From: JAHJDR01 sp964526915
GTDB lineage: Bacteria > UBA10199 > JADGCS01
Direction of reading: 5' to 3'
DNA length: 50,381 bases
Assembly (NCBI GenBank): GCA_964526915.1
Contig: CAZGMS010000034.1
Location: 1 to 50,381, forward strand
Shown here: piece after piece, positions 16,323-25,652 of the stretch
Layout: each line of letters opens with the position of its first letter
Position numbering within the stretch: the stretch's first letter is position 1
Notes under the pieces: generated by a model
Database searches by the model: none
The model's input: the letters and a program-made list of their open reading frames with translations, nothing else
Told to the model about the DNA's origin: nothing
Made by a program: the position numbers and the translations under genes

Positions 16323-16976
16323 TTACCTCGGCGAGATGGTCACATAGTGTTTGTCTTTGCCCGAGGAAATCAGGGCCACGAGTTCTTTCTTGAGCATTTC
16401 GTAATCTATTTCGTGTTTCACAAAATCAAGCCCCGACGTATTCACCACCAGAAGGGGAGAATCCGTGTATTGAAAATAAAACTGGCTGTAGGCCTGTGCC
16501 ACTCTCACAATGTAATCGGGTTCGATTTGTTTTTCGTAATCTTTGCACCGTTTACGTATACGCTTCATGAGGATATCGGGACTGGCTTGCAAAAAAATCA
16601 CCACGTCGGGTTTGGGCAGGCGTTGATCCAGCAAATTATAGACCTGGGCATACAGGGAGAATTCTTCGTCCGACAGATTGAGGCGGGCAAACACCAGGTC
16701 CTTGGCAAAAACATAATCACACACAACTTTTTGTTCGAATAATTCCTGTTGGATCAGCTCCGTCTGCTGGCGAAAACGGGACAACAAAAAGAAAAGCTGG
16801 GTCTGAAAGGCGTAACGGTTGGCGTCCTCGTAAAAATTGCCAATAAACGGATTCTCATCGGGGTTCTCGTAAACGGCACGGGCACCCAGATCTTGGGCCA
16901 ACATGTTGGCCAGACTCGTCTTCCCCACACCAATGGGACCATCAACGGCAATGTATTTGAGGCGCTCAATTACCAT
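16323..16976 (-). CDS. Deoxynucleoside kinase (dNK/dGK family)
   Basis: A 217-residue kinase predicted to phosphorylate deoxynucleosides in the salvage pathway. It has a P-loop (GPIGVGKTSLAN, residues ~14-25), a YENPDENPF segment, the substrate motif CDYVFAKDLVFARL (about residue 85) and an arginine-rich LID region (MKRIRKRCKDYE). Substrate preference (dA, dG or other) cannot be read from the sequence. It lies upstream of panB on the same strand, separated by repeat arrays. A possible promoter (TTGCCT, 17 bp, TATGAG) lies just upstream. Confidence 0.88.
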   Translation of the reverse strand: MVIERLKYIAVDGPIGVGKTSLANMLAQDLGARAVYENPDENPFIGNFYEDANRYAFQTQLFFLLSRFRQQTELIQQELFEQKVVCDYVFAKDLVFARLNLSDEEFSLYAQVYNLLDQRLPKPDVVIFLQASPDILMKRIRKRCKDYEKQIEPDYIVRVAQAYSQFYFQYTDSPLLVVNTSGLDFVKHEIDYEMLKKELVALISSGKDKHYVTISPR

Positions 16977-17123
16977 AGATCACCCGCTCATATTGAATTG
17001 CCAAAGAATAGGCAAGGGCTGTGTTGTACAAGATAAATATCAAGGAATAATAGAGGATTATGAGCTGGTGAATACAGGGTTCAGGAGTTGCTTTAATGCC
17101 CAAATTGCACTATCCATGGCTTC

Positions 17124-18086
17124 ATGAAAATATCAGGGATATTCTTTGTGGGGCTTGTCAGCATCCTCTTTTGTCCTTTGATCGTCAACGCCAACCTGCC
17201 TGAAAACACCATCACCTTTGCTCAAGGTCACAAAAAAAATGTGCCCCTCGTTTTCATGAACGCAACCCATTGTCACAAGTCCCCTTGCGTCATCGGTCAA
17301 TACGGCGCCATCAAGTTCGCACCCGGACTTTCAGCAACACACGACATCAAATTGAGCTACCTGCACGATGACCAAATGATGTCTTTTTCCCTGTTTCAAG
17401 AGGGCGCCCTGTTCAAAGAAGGCCTTTTCGATCGTTTGGTTAACAAGCAACGCAACCGCAATGTTTTCAATCTGGAACAATCCCTGGCCGCTGGTCAAAC
17501 AGACACCGTTTATCTTTACGGCGTCCTGCTACATTATCAGCTGGAGGAGGGCGATCTCATCGTAATCGACATCATCAATCACAAAGATGCCAAAGATAAA
17601 CACCAATGTATCTTTCGGTTTCACCGTACCGGACCCATTTTTGACGCCGACGTGGCCCTCATCAACCCCATCGATTATTTCGCGCCCAATCCCAACGACA
17701 CGGTCAAATACGCCTCCATCTCCATCGCTGTCTCCACCTCCGTGGGTTGGTACATGAACCCCGAAAAGGATTACAATTTCGCGCAAAAATTCCTGGGGGC
17801 CTGGCGATTCAATATTTTTACGGGATTGCTCAGACGTCATGAACTCACCAACATTGGTGGCGACAACATTGTGGATGCCCGTTTCGACGGCTTTGTGGGC
17901 GCGGGTTTCACATTTGTTGATTTCTTTATTGGCGGGATGGGGGTCAATCTGGTGCGCTCCCCACATACAGTGTTTCCCTTTGTTGGGGTAGAAGTCAAAC
18001 ACCTCTACCAGTTCATGAAGTCAATCAAGAAAAGCACCAAGAAGAGGTGGAACAAGTATCAGGAGCTAGTAATGAGTAATGAGTGA
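17124..18086 (+). CDS. Secreted hypothetical protein
   Basis: A 320-residue protein with a typical Sec signal peptide (KISGIFFVGLVSILFCPLI, cleavage near VNA). The mature part has one Cys pair (C49/C54 region, HCHKSPC) in an N-terminal beta-rich segment. The C-terminal half has alternating aromatic and glycine-rich strands (VSTSVGWY, VGAGFTFVDFFIGGMG, FPFVGVEV) that could be part of an outer-membrane barrel. I recognise no family. The last codons (MSNE and stop) are inside an ATGAGTA heptamer array. The next gene starts 28 bp downstream. Confidence 0.75.
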   Translation: MKISGIFFVGLVSILFCPLIVNANLPENTITFAQGHKKNVPLVFMNATHCHKSPCVIGQYGAIKFAPGLSATHDIKLSYLHDDQMMSFSLFQEGALFKEGLFDRLVNKQRNRNVFNLEQSLAAGQTDTVYLYGVLLHYQLEEGDLIVIDIINHKDAKDKHQCIFRFHRTGPIFDADVALINPIDYFAPNPNDTVKYASISIAVSTSVGWYMNPEKDYNFAQKFLGAWRFNIFTGLLRRHELTNIGGDNIVDARFDGFVGAGFTFVDFFIGGMGVNLVRSPHTVFPFVGVEVKHLYQFMKSIKKSTKKRWNKYQELVMSNE

Positions 18087-18104
18087 TGAGTTATGAGTGA
18101 TGGG
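18070..18104. repeat. Heptamer array ATGAGTA
   Basis: Units ATGAGTA, ATGAGTG, ATGAGTT and ATGAGTG with exact 7-bp period contain the stop codon of the preceding gene (18084-18086). They end in the G tract that serves as ribosome-binding site of the next gene. Confidence 0.8.
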
Positions 18105-18114
18105 GGGGTATTCT

Positions 18115-18759
18115 ATGTTTGATATCTTTGGACATGCGGCATTTTTGCTGATGGCTGTTTCGTTCATGGTCAAAGACATTTTTTGGTTGCGCGTGATGTC
18201 GATCGGGGCCTCGGTTTGCTCCATTGTCTATAACTTTACTGCCCTACAGGATCCCATCTGGCTGGTAATTCAATGGAACATGATCTTTATCCTCATCAAC
18301 CTCTATCGAGGCGCCATTCTCATTCAGGACAAAATGCACGTCTCTTTTACTGAGGATGAACAGGAGTTGTACGAAACACAATTCCGCAATTTTTCTCCGG
18401 TGGAGTTCATGAAGATCCTTCGGGCGGCTACCTGGCACGACGTCGATGCCAACGAGATTCTGGCCAAGGAAGGCAAACCCATTTCCTACCTCATGGTGAT
18501 CTATTGCGGCAAGGCCGATGTGGTGGTCAAAGGGCACATCGTGGCACAACTCAAAGACGGTGACTTTATTGGCGAGATGAGCTTCAACACCGACAAATTG
18601 GCCGCGGCCACTGTCGCCGCCGCGGAACCCATGCGCCTGCTCGTTTGGAACAAGACACAACTCAAGGACATGTTAAGAAGAAACCCCAGCATCCATTTTG
18701 CGATGCAATCGATTTTAAGCGCGAATCTGGTGGATAAATTGGCACGGGTGCCAAACTAG
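18115..18759 (+). CDS. Popeye-like membrane protein with cyclic-nucleotide-binding domain
   Basis: A 214-residue protein with three N-terminal transmembrane helices (residues ~5-75) followed by a cNMP-binding beta-barrel. Visible in the barrel are a KEGKPISYLMVIYCGKADV segment and the phosphate-binding cassette region GDFIGEMSF. This three-helix plus cNMP layout is that of Popeye-domain proteins (cAMP-binding in animals). Whether this one binds cAMP, c-di-AMP or nothing is unknown. The cassette lacks the usual Arg a few residues after the Glu (it reads NTDKLAAAT), so binding is doubtful. The start at 18115 is preferred because a G-rich tract lies 7 bp upstream. The stop overlaps the convergent mtnP gene by 4 bp. 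Confidence 0.8.
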   Translation: MFDIFGHAAFLLMAVSFMVKDIFWLRVMSIGASVCSIVYNFTALQDPIWLVIQWNMIFILINLYRGAILIQDKMHVSFTEDEQELYETQFRNFSPVEFMKILRAATWHDVDANEILAKEGKPISYLMVIYCGKADVVVKGHIVAQLKDGDFIGEMSFNTDKLAAATVAAAEPMRLLVWNKTQLKDMLRRNPSIHFAMQSILSANLVDKLARVPN

Positions 18760-19625
18760 CTGAAAGTTTGATAATATTTCCCCACAATCGGCCTGAGTCG
18801 CTCGATCACATCGGGTGTGATTTTATCGCGACTGGTCATGATGGCGTTTTTCAGAATACCATCTTCTTCAAGTGTGCGTTTGCAGTCAAAAAGCGTCACC
18901 GCCTCAACCAGGATTCTTTGGGCGATGGCCGCATTCTTGTTTGCCGTAGCCACCACCTGTTCGTTGGTCACATGATCATGATCTGGGTGCCAACAATCAT
19001 AATCCGTACACAAAGCCAATGTGGCAAAGGCCAGCTCTGCCTCTCTGGCTAGTTTGGCCTCCTGCAGATTGGTCATACCGATCACCGAGGCCTTGAGACT
19101 GCGATAAAATTGACTCTCAGCCACAGTCGAAAATTGCGGTCCCTCCATGCAGACATAAGTGCCCCCATTGTGACAGGTCACACCACAACGATCACAACCC
19201 TTGGCCAATAAACCACGCAAATACTCACTTACAGGGTGGGCGAGACTTACATGAGCCACAATTCCTTTTTCAAAAAAAGTGGAAATCCGCCCCCGAGTAC
19301 GATCAATGAATTGATCAATGAGCACCATGTCACCGGGTTTGATTTCCTCCCTGAGGGAACCCACAGCCGATACCGCAAATATCGCTTTCACGCCGACCTG
19401 CTTCATGGCCCAGATGTTGGCGCGGTAATTGATTTCGCTGGGGTTCAACACGTGCCCTTCTCCGTGTCTGGCCAGAAAAACCACATTGACACCTGCCAAT
19501 TTGCCCTTCTTCAACAGTGCGGAGGGTTGGCCATACGGGGTGATCACATCGAGACTTTCCTCGAGTGTAAATTCGTTGATAGCGTACAAGCCGCTCCCAC
19601 CAATGATCCCAATGTATTCTTGCAT
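18756..19625 (-). CDS. mtnP: S-methyl-5'-thioadenosine phosphorylase
   Basis: A 289-residue PNP-superfamily enzyme that cleaves methylthioadenosine to adenine and 5-methylthioribose 1-phosphate in methionine salvage. Phosphate- and sugar-binding blocks are GIIGGSGLY at the N-terminus and ARHGEGHVLNPSEINYRAN near residue 55. MEGPQFSTVAES and MTNLQEAKLAREAE follow. CTDYDCWH near residue 218 is the form typical of MTA rather than guanosine/inosine phosphorylases. AAGGAA just before the ATG at 19625 fixes the start. Confidence 0.92.
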   Translation of the reverse strand: MQEYIGIIGGSGLYAINEFTLEESLDVITPYGQPSALLKKGKLAGVNVVFLARHGEGHVLNPSEINYRANIWAMKQVGVKAIFAVSAVGSLREEIKPGDMVLIDQFIDRTRGRISTFFEKGIVAHVSLAHPVSEYLRGLLAKGCDRCGVTCHNGGTYVCMEGPQFSTVAESQFYRSLKASVIGMTNLQEAKLAREAELAFATLALCTDYDCWHPDHDHVTNEQVVATANKNAAIAQRILVEAVTLFDCKRTLEEDGILKNAIMTSRDKITPDVIERLRPIVGKYYQTFS

Positions 19626-19741
19626 AAGGTTCCTTTCGCAATCTTCCCCCACGCCATAACCCGTCCCTATTAAAAAAACAATCCCCTACCATTACCCCCT
19701 TTGAAACTTGATAATATCGACATTCTGCGAAATAAGGAGCG

Positions 19742-21121
19742 ATGCTCACCCGCCAAGCTGCCCATGCCCTGCTCGACCAACTCGCCGGGCAAAAATGTGA
19801 CTTTGCCGACGTGTATGACGAACAGGTCACCGAAACCACAATCCGTGTGCAGGACAAACAACTCAAGACCTGCCAGACTGGGGTCACACAAGGCATTAGC
19901 CTGAGAGTCATTGACGGACTGAAAACCCGGCACGCCTACACCAACAGCACCAAGAAAGCCGATTGGCACCAACTGGTCTCTGAACTAAATCTATCAGATC
20001 ACGTCAGGCGTGGCACCAGACACATCCGTATTAAACAGGAAAAATCGCATCTCCCGTATTCTGTTGCAACGCCACGTGATAAGACTGACCATCAGGACAT
20101 CATCGCACTCTGCCACGAACTGAGTGACAACACACTGGCACACGACCAGAGGATCCAGCAGGTGGTTCTCTCCTATCATGACAGGGAAAGACTGGTACGC
20201 ATCTGCAACACTGACGGCAAAGATATTCGCGAAATTTTAAAAATATTGACCTTATCGATCAGCATTACCGCAAAAGATAACCATGATTGTTTTACCTCCT
20301 CCGAAATCATTTCGCGTCTGGGCGGTCAAGATATCGTCTGTGACTCCGATCTAAAACCGATTGTGCACGACACAGTCGAGAGGGCCCTGCGGCACTTCGG
20401 AGCCAAATCACCCAAAGGGGGTGTTCTGCCGGTTGTGTTGTCTGGATCCGCGGGTGGCACAATCATCCACGAAGCCGTTGGTCACGGGCTCGAAGGTGAT
20501 CTGGTGATTGAGGGGATGTCGCTGTTTCGCGGCAAAATTGGTCAACTCATCGCCCACCCCAAAGTCACCATTGTGGATGATGCCACCATCCCAAACCTCA
20601 GGGGGTCTTTTAGTTTTGACGACGAAGGCACGCCATCGCAAAGCAACGTCTTGATCGAAAACGGCGTGTTGAAAACCTACCTCTGTGACCGCTTGTCTGC
20701 CTCGCGACTGGGGATACCACCCACTGGCAACGGCAGGCGCGAATCCTTTGAACACCCCCCTCTCACGCGGATGACCAATTTATTTCTCTCCTCGGGCACC
20801 GACAAAACCGACAACATCATCGCCTCTGTGGCAGACGGGTTGTTTGTCACCAAAATGGGTGGGGGGCAGGTCAACCCGGTCAGCGGTGATTTCATGTTTC
20901 GCGTGCAGGAGGCCTTTGAGATCAAGCACGGCAAAATCGGAACCCCTCTCAAAAATGTCACGCTGACGGGCAACGGTCCCGAGATGATGAAACACATCAC
21001 CATGATGTCAGGCGACCCCAGTTTTGTTCCCGGTAATTGTGGCAAGAATGGCCAGATGGTTCCCGTGACCAGCGCGATCCCCACCATACGGGTTGAGGGC
21101 CTGCTTGTGGGAGGGGGATAG
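19742..21121 (+). CDS. tldD: TldD/PmbA-family metalloprotease, TldD type
   Basis: A 459-residue protease subunit. TldD supplies the zinc site (HEAVGHGLEGD, about residue 243; an HExxxH motif) of the TldD/E heterodimer that degrades unfolded peptides and matures peptide antibiotics. A conserved glycine-rich block (MGGGQVNPVSGDFMF) and the C-terminal GNGPEMMKHITMMSGDP follow in family order. AAGGAG 5 bp upstream supports the ATG at 19742. No tldE (pmbA) partner is in the window; it may be elsewhere or the protein may act alone. Confidence 0.93.
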   Translation: MLTRQAAHALLDQLAGQKCDFADVYDEQVTETTIRVQDKQLKTCQTGVTQGISLRVIDGLKTRHAYTNSTKKADWHQLVSELNLSDHVRRGTRHIRIKQEKSHLPYSVATPRDKTDHQDIIALCHELSDNTLAHDQRIQQVVLSYHDRERLVRICNTDGKDIREILKILTLSISITAKDNHDCFTSSEIISRLGGQDIVCDSDLKPIVHDTVERALRHFGAKSPKGGVLPVVLSGSAGGTIIHEAVGHGLEGDLVIEGMSLFRGKIGQLIAHPKVTIVDDATIPNLRGSFSFDDEGTPSQSNVLIENGVLKTYLCDRLSASRLGIPPTGNGRRESFEHPPLTRMTNLFLSSGTDKTDNIIASVADGLFVTKMGGGQVNPVSGDFMFRVQEAFEIKHGKIGTPLKNVTLTGNGPEMMKHITMMSGDPSFVPGNCGKNGQMVPVTSAIPTIRVEGLLVGGG

Positions 21122-21126
21122 AACGG

Positions 21127-21265
21127 AAGAACGAGGGACGAGGGACGAGGGACGAAATTGGCTGACAGCTAACGGCTAACGGCTAACAGTCAGATTCTGG
21201 CCGTTGGCAGTTGGCAGTCGGCTGTAAGCCGTGCGCCTTAAGCCTTATGCCTTACGCCCCTCGTA
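21127..21265. repeat. Four consecutive heptamer arrays with different consensus
   Basis: In order: ACGAGGG (about 3.5 units, 21131-21156), GCTAACG (about 3 units, 21168-21189), GTTGGCA (about 3 units, 21202-21222) and CGCCTTA/AGCCTTA/TGCCTTA (21234-21256). Period is 7 bp throughout. They occupy nearly the entire tldD-mtaB gap. Confidence 0.85.
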
Positions 21266-21270
21266 GACAT

Positions 21271-22599
21271 ATGACCACAGTCAGTTTCAAAACCATTGGG
21301 TGTAAATTCAATCAGTCCGAAACAGATGACTGGCAACGCGAGTTTGCCGCGCACGGCTATCACATCAATAAATTCGGGGAAGCATCCGATGTGACCATCA
21401 TCAACACCTGCACGGTCACACACGCCGCCGATCGCGATTGCCGTAACCTCATCCGCAAGGCCAGGCAAGTTTCCCCTAAGGCCATTATCGTTGTGACGGG
21501 TTGTTATGCTAAGAGCGCCAAGGCAGAAATCTCCAAGCTGCCCGAGGTGGATTTGGTGCTTGATCAGAAGGAGAAAAATGGAATTGTACAGAAAATTGCC
21601 CACCTCGCATCGTCACGACATGCTCGTCATTGCGAGTCCAAGCCTCGCGAGGACGAAGCAATATCCGCGATCCCCCATACCCGCGCCCTGCTCAAAGTGC
21701 AGGAAGGATGCAATTATTTTTGTTCCTACTGCATCGTTCCTTTTGTCCGGGGAACCCCGCACGGTTTTTCGTTTGCAAAAATCCTGACAGAAGCCAAAAG
21801 CCTGGTTGACCAAGGACATTTGGAAATCGTGATCACGGGCATCAACGTGGGCACCTATTCCTCTACCGAAAACAACAAGACGCACACTCTGGAAGATTTG
21901 TTGGATGAGTTGCAAAACATCGCAGGTTTAAAGAGACTGCGCTTGAGTTCGCTGGAGCCCAACACGATCACTGATCGTCTGTTGTCCCTCATGGCCTCAT
22001 CATCCGTCATCTGCCCCCACCTGCACGTCCCTTTGCAAGCGGGTGATGACGCGATTCTCAAGGCCATGAATCGAAAATACACAACACAAGAGTATCAGCA
22101 ACTCATGAATCGAATCCATAACATCTTGCCCGGTGTGGCACTGGGCACAGATATCATTGCCGGTTTTCCCATGGAAACAGAGGAACAATTTCAGAACACC
22201 TTAAATTTTGTGGCACAACAACCGTTCACCTACCTGCATGTGTTCAGTTATAGTGACCGCAAAGGAACAAAGGCCAGCGAGCTTGACAACAAGGTGGCAT
22301 CACAAACCATCAAACAAAGGGCCCGTGCCCTGATCACGCTGGGACAGCAAAAAAAAACAGCCTATCTACAACAGCAAATCGGACAAAACAAACACGTCTA
22401 TTTTGATCAGGTAAAAAAAGACTTTAAACTGGGATACACAGACAACTACATTCGGATCGCCGTCAGATCAGATCAAATCAAGCGAGGTGATTATATCAAA
22501 GTATTCCTGAAGGAGCTGACGGAGGATAAGCAGGGGATGAGGGGGGAGCTTTCACAATCGTCGCCTTGCCCACACGACCGTCCAAGTGGGCCACAATAG
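21271..22599 (+). CDS. mtaB: tRNA (N6-threonylcarbamoyladenosine(37)-C2)-methylthiotransferase MtaB
   Basis: A 442-residue radical-SAM enzyme that converts t6A37 to ms2t6A37 in tRNAs reading ANN codons. It has the N-terminal UPF0004 domain with cluster cysteines (TIGCKFNQ; INTCTVT; VTGCYAKS), the radical-SAM motif CNYFCSYC (about residue 149), and a C-terminal TRAM-like region. I start at ATG 21271, immediately after the repeats. Residues ~112-136 (beginning SSRHARHCESKPRED) are encoded by an in-frame palindromic repeat inserted in the linker between the two domains. The last 104 bp overlap the convergent gene, and the tail (from about EDKQGMRG) is low in conservation. Confidence 0.93.
   Translation: MTTVSFKTIGCKFNQSETDDWQREFAAHGYHINKFGEASDVTIINTCTVTHAADRDCRNLIRKARQVSPKAIIVVTGCYAKSAKAEISKLPEVDLVLDQKEKNGIVQKIAHLASSRHARHCESKPREDEAISAIPHTRALLKVQEGCNYFCSYCIVPFVRGTPHGFSFAKILTEAKSLVDQGHLEIVITGINVGTYSSTENNKTHTLEDLLDELQNIAGLKRLRLSSLEPNTITDRLLSLMASSSVICPHLHVPLQAGDDAILKAMNRKYTTQEYQQLMNRIHNILPGVALGTDIIAGFPMETEEQFQNTLNFVAQQPFTYLHVFSYSDRKGTKASELDNKVASQTIKQRARALITLGQQKKTAYLQQQIGQNKHVYFDQVKKDFKLGYTDNYIRIAVRSDQIKRGDYIKVFLKELTEDKQGMRGELSQSSPCPHDRPSGPQ
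21611..21672. repeat. Palindromic repeat inserted in frame in mtaB
   Basis: The segment contains CGTCATTGCGAG, then CTCGCGAGGACGAAGCAAT. This is the half-palindromic pattern of the widespread GTCATTGCGAG...GAAGCAAT intergenic repeat family. Here it keeps the mtaB frame open and adds about 20 residues. A relative lies in intergenic DNA at 29450-29482. Confidence 0.75.
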
Positions 22600-25516
22600 G
22601 CTGAGCGAGGCGGATGTGTCTGATCCATTCAGTTTCATTGCACACAGTTTGCTGTTCCAGCCAATCCCAATCCAGATACGCCACGCTCAAGCCCCTGGCC
22701 GTCACAGGCTGGGACAGTGTGAGATACCCTACGCCACGGGCCACAATGTTCTGTAAAAAATGCGTGCCCTGTGAGGGTTCCACGCGCTGGTCGCGAAAAG
22801 ATGTCTCGGCAATCAGGCGCGCACCCGAAATCTGACTCCATTCCACCGGGATCCCCAGACTGGGGTCGGAAGATCCCCAACGTCCCGGGCCGATCAGAAA
22901 ATAACGGGCCCCCTCTGTTTGCAACAGCGAATTCATGCGCCCAATGTGTTCTGCCACCTGACGTGTTTTGGTACCATCGAACTGATTTGGTTTCACATAC
23001 ACGATGTCACGAATATCCTTGAGTACCCCATGTCCCAAAGAAAGATCAGTGCGGCACAAAACATCCTTCTGGTCAAAACCCACCGTTTCCACGGCACCGT
23101 GCACCAACTGCATGGCCAAGGGCCTCATCTGCAAAACGTACAAAGCAGGTCCCGTCTCGGCGTGAACATCCAGCGCAAATTCAACCTCGACCGCAAACCC
23201 TGCCTCTTGCCGGATGATGTCGAGCAGTTCGGCCAACACCTCCGCCAGGGGGATATCACGCCACTTGAGGATGTTGTTGAACGTAATCACCCGCGGCCCG
23301 GGCAGACCAAAATTATCGCGGATGGTGTGGTCCTGCACATGATAGACGCTCCCCACTTGTTGCAATGTTTTATCTTGTTCAGCATCTTCCAACTGACACC
23401 GGCTGAGTGCCACCTCGGGGGACAACATAAAATCGACCTGTTGTTTTGAAAGATCGAGCGCGTAAAATTCTTTTTGTGAGTATTTCAGATAATCTTCGGG
23501 CTTGGCATACTGCGGCAGGACCTCGGGACAACTGGGGGAGAACCTCATCACAGAACCACCCGACACCACACCATACCCCAGTCCCATCGCGATTTGAGCG
23601 ATCCCGCCTTGCGCCTTTTGATGACCAATGGGATAATAATTGTACGACTGCGCCACACCAGAGATCAGCGGGTAGTAACGATGTCCGTGAGCTTGCCCCA
23701 CGACCTGCTGGATCACCACCGCCATACTCTCTTCCTCGGTCAAGTGGGGAGTGTTTGCGATGTAGGAGCGCGCGTTTTGGGAATACAGAGACGCGTACAC
23801 GGCCTTGATCGCCGAGCGCAGTTCCTTGAAACGAACTTGGTGATCGGCATGATTGTTGGGAATCATGTACGTGGCATAAATTCCGGCAAACGGTTGTATG
23901 TGAGAATCTTCCAGGATGCTGGACGAACGCACGGCCAATGGCCCCGGCATGTTGTGCAACACAAAGCGCAGATGTTCCCAGTGTTCATCAGAGAGACTGG
24001 CCTTGAGAAAGGCTTTGATGAGTTCGGCATCATTAGCGGCATTCTGCACCACATCACTCAGATGATTGGATTCCATAAACCGTTCAAATTCGTCGGTGCC
24101 AAAACAAACGGACTTGGGAATGCGTATGGGGAGAAGCTTGCCCAGTTTCTTGATACGTGCCCTGGCAAACAAGGTGTTCAAAAAAGCGATGCCGCGACCC
24201 TTGCCACCAATAGACCCCCTGCCCATGCGCACAAAGAGACTCTCCGGGCCAGCCTGACGTGATGAATAATCCGTGATGAGTCCCTGTTGTTCGCAATCTC
24301 GCGACTCCTTGATTTTTTTGAGCAGGAATTCCCTGATGTCCTCAATGGATTTAAAATCGGACACACTGTATGATCGCAGCTCATCACCCAAGACAAACAG
24401 ACTGCGGGCACAAAACCAGCTCGACAAATGATGCCGCGTCGCATGGAATTCCAGCGAGACGGGAGGGATCGTCATGATGATCCGTTCCATATCGTACAAA
24501 TCCTGCGCCCGAGCGATTTCTTCGCCATCCGGCATTTTGAAAATGAATGTTCCAAACCCAAGATTCTGAATCAAAAAATTCCTCAGACTCCTCAGAATGT
24601 GGGGAGAATTTTTATCAACATACATGAGCCCCATCTCGCGTGCGCGGGCCTCATTTCTCTCGAGCGCCGATTGCAACAACACCTCCAGGTTGGGGTTGTC
24701 GCGATGCACATACGCGGCCAATTCGAAACCCGCCTCATAATTTCTTTTGCCGTCCTTGGGAAAATTGACATCGCTGATCAGGGCCAGCACGCTGTGCTTG
24801 TATCGTTCATAGTGCCCCACGGCCTCTTCATAACTGGTGGCCAGCACGATTTTGGGACGCGCCCTCATTCGATAGATTTTGTGCAGATCATTCAGCCCCT
24901 CTGAAATCAGCGAATTGGATTGCGACATGACCACAGAATACAGCATCGTCAAAAATGAAGAGTAACGGCTCACGGAATCTTCAACAACAATGATACAGCG
25001 CACACCCGCGCTCTTGATGTCGTGATCGATATTTCTTTTGTCCTCGATAAGTTTGATGATGGTAAGGAGAATGCGTGCGTCCCCGCGCCAGACAAAGGGA
25101 TAATCGATAGCCTCCCGATCAATGCCACCCGGGAAGTGATCCACATCGCTCTCATTAAAAATCAGTAATACGACTGGCATGTCAGGCACAATGGATTTGA
25201 CCATACGCCCAAAGGCATTCACGTTGGTGTCTTCGAGACGCACCATGGTCATGACCAGATCAAACCGTCGCTCTTTGAGTAGCGTCATGGCCTCCTGCGT
25301 GCTGGAAACATGCGTGATCCGGGGCGCTTGGGACAAATTCAGTTCATTATATTCAGCGTACAGGCGTTCTGTGAGACGTCCGTCTTCGCCCAGTATGAAG
25401 GCGTCGTAATTGGAAGAAAATAACAGGATTTCGCGGATGCGAAACGGCATGAGGTCGTGAAAACGATCATACCAGGGTTCCAGAGTGCTTTCTTGTGAGT
25501 CTAAGGCATCAACCAT
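22496..25516 (-). CDS. PEP/pyruvate-binding (PPDK_N) protein with N-terminal receiver-like domains
   Basis: A 1006-residue cytoplasmic protein. Residues ~25-155 and ~170-320 look like two response-regulator receiver folds. The first has an FDLVMTMVRLEDTN strand and the second has IIVVEDSVSRYSSFL and ALISDVNFP. From about residue 430 there is a PPDK/PEP-synthase ATP-grasp domain with GGKGRGIAFL, PLAVRSSSILEDS...FAGIYATY and the closing LYVLQMRPL. The phosphohistidine and PEP-barrel domains of true PEP synthase are absent, so it is probably not a complete synthase. It may be a signalling or phosphotransfer protein; the function is unknown. AAGG 7 bp upstream supports the ATG at 25516. Confidence 0.82.
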   Translation of the reverse strand: MVDALDSQESTLEPWYDRFHDLMPFRIREILLFSSNYDAFILGEDGRLTERLYAEYNELNLSQAPRITHVSSTQEAMTLLKERRFDLVMTMVRLEDTNVNAFGRMVKSIVPDMPVVLLIFNESDVDHFPGGIDREAIDYPFVWRGDARILLTIIKLIEDKRNIDHDIKSAGVRCIIVVEDSVSRYSSFLTMLYSVVMSQSNSLISEGLNDLHKIYRMRARPKIVLATSYEEAVGHYERYKHSVLALISDVNFPKDGKRNYEAGFELAAYVHRDNPNLEVLLQSALERNEARAREMGLMYVDKNSPHILRSLRNFLIQNLGFGTFIFKMPDGEEIARAQDLYDMERIIMTIPPVSLEFHATRHHLSSWFCARSLFVLGDELRSYSVSDFKSIEDIREFLLKKIKESRDCEQQGLITDYSSRQAGPESLFVRMGRGSIGGKGRGIAFLNTLFARARIKKLGKLLPIRIPKSVCFGTDEFERFMESNHLSDVVQNAANDAELIKAFLKASLSDEHWEHLRFVLHNMPGPLAVRSSSILEDSHIQPFAGIYATYMIPNNHADHQVRFKELRSAIKAVYASLYSQNARSYIANTPHLTEEESMAVVIQQVVGQAHGHRYYPLISGVAQSYNYYPIGHQKAQGGIAQIAMGLGYGVVSGGSVMRFSPSCPEVLPQYAKPEDYLKYSQKEFYALDLSKQQVDFMLSPEVALSRCQLEDAEQDKTLQQVGSVYHVQDHTIRDNFGLPGPRVITFNNILKWRDIPLAEVLAELLDIIRQEAGFAVEVEFALDVHAETGPALYVLQMRPLAMQLVHGAVETVGFDQKDVLCRTDLSLGHGVLKDIRDIVYVKPNQFDGTKTRQVAEHIGRMNSLLQTEGARYFLIGPGRWGSSDPSLGIPVEWSQISGARLIAETSFRDQRVEPSQGTHFLQNIVARGVGYLTLSQPVTARGLSVAYLDWDWLEQQTVCNETEWIRHIRLAQPIVAHLDGRVGKATIVKAPPSSPAYPPSAPSGIL

Positions 25517-25652
25517 CGGTACCTTGTAGGATTAAACCAAAAAAATGTAAAACGGAAAAATCCTGATGTGTAAGGTGTCAGTCAGTGGCGCATTACGCGA
25601 TACCCATATTCAATATTGACGCACCCACGCCACGAAGGCTACACGTCATCGC

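Noticed and set aside
22496..25516. Phosphoenolpyruvate synthase (ppsA)
   Set aside because: The phosphohistidine and PEP-binding domains are missing, and the N-terminal third is receiver-like, so the full reaction is unlikely.
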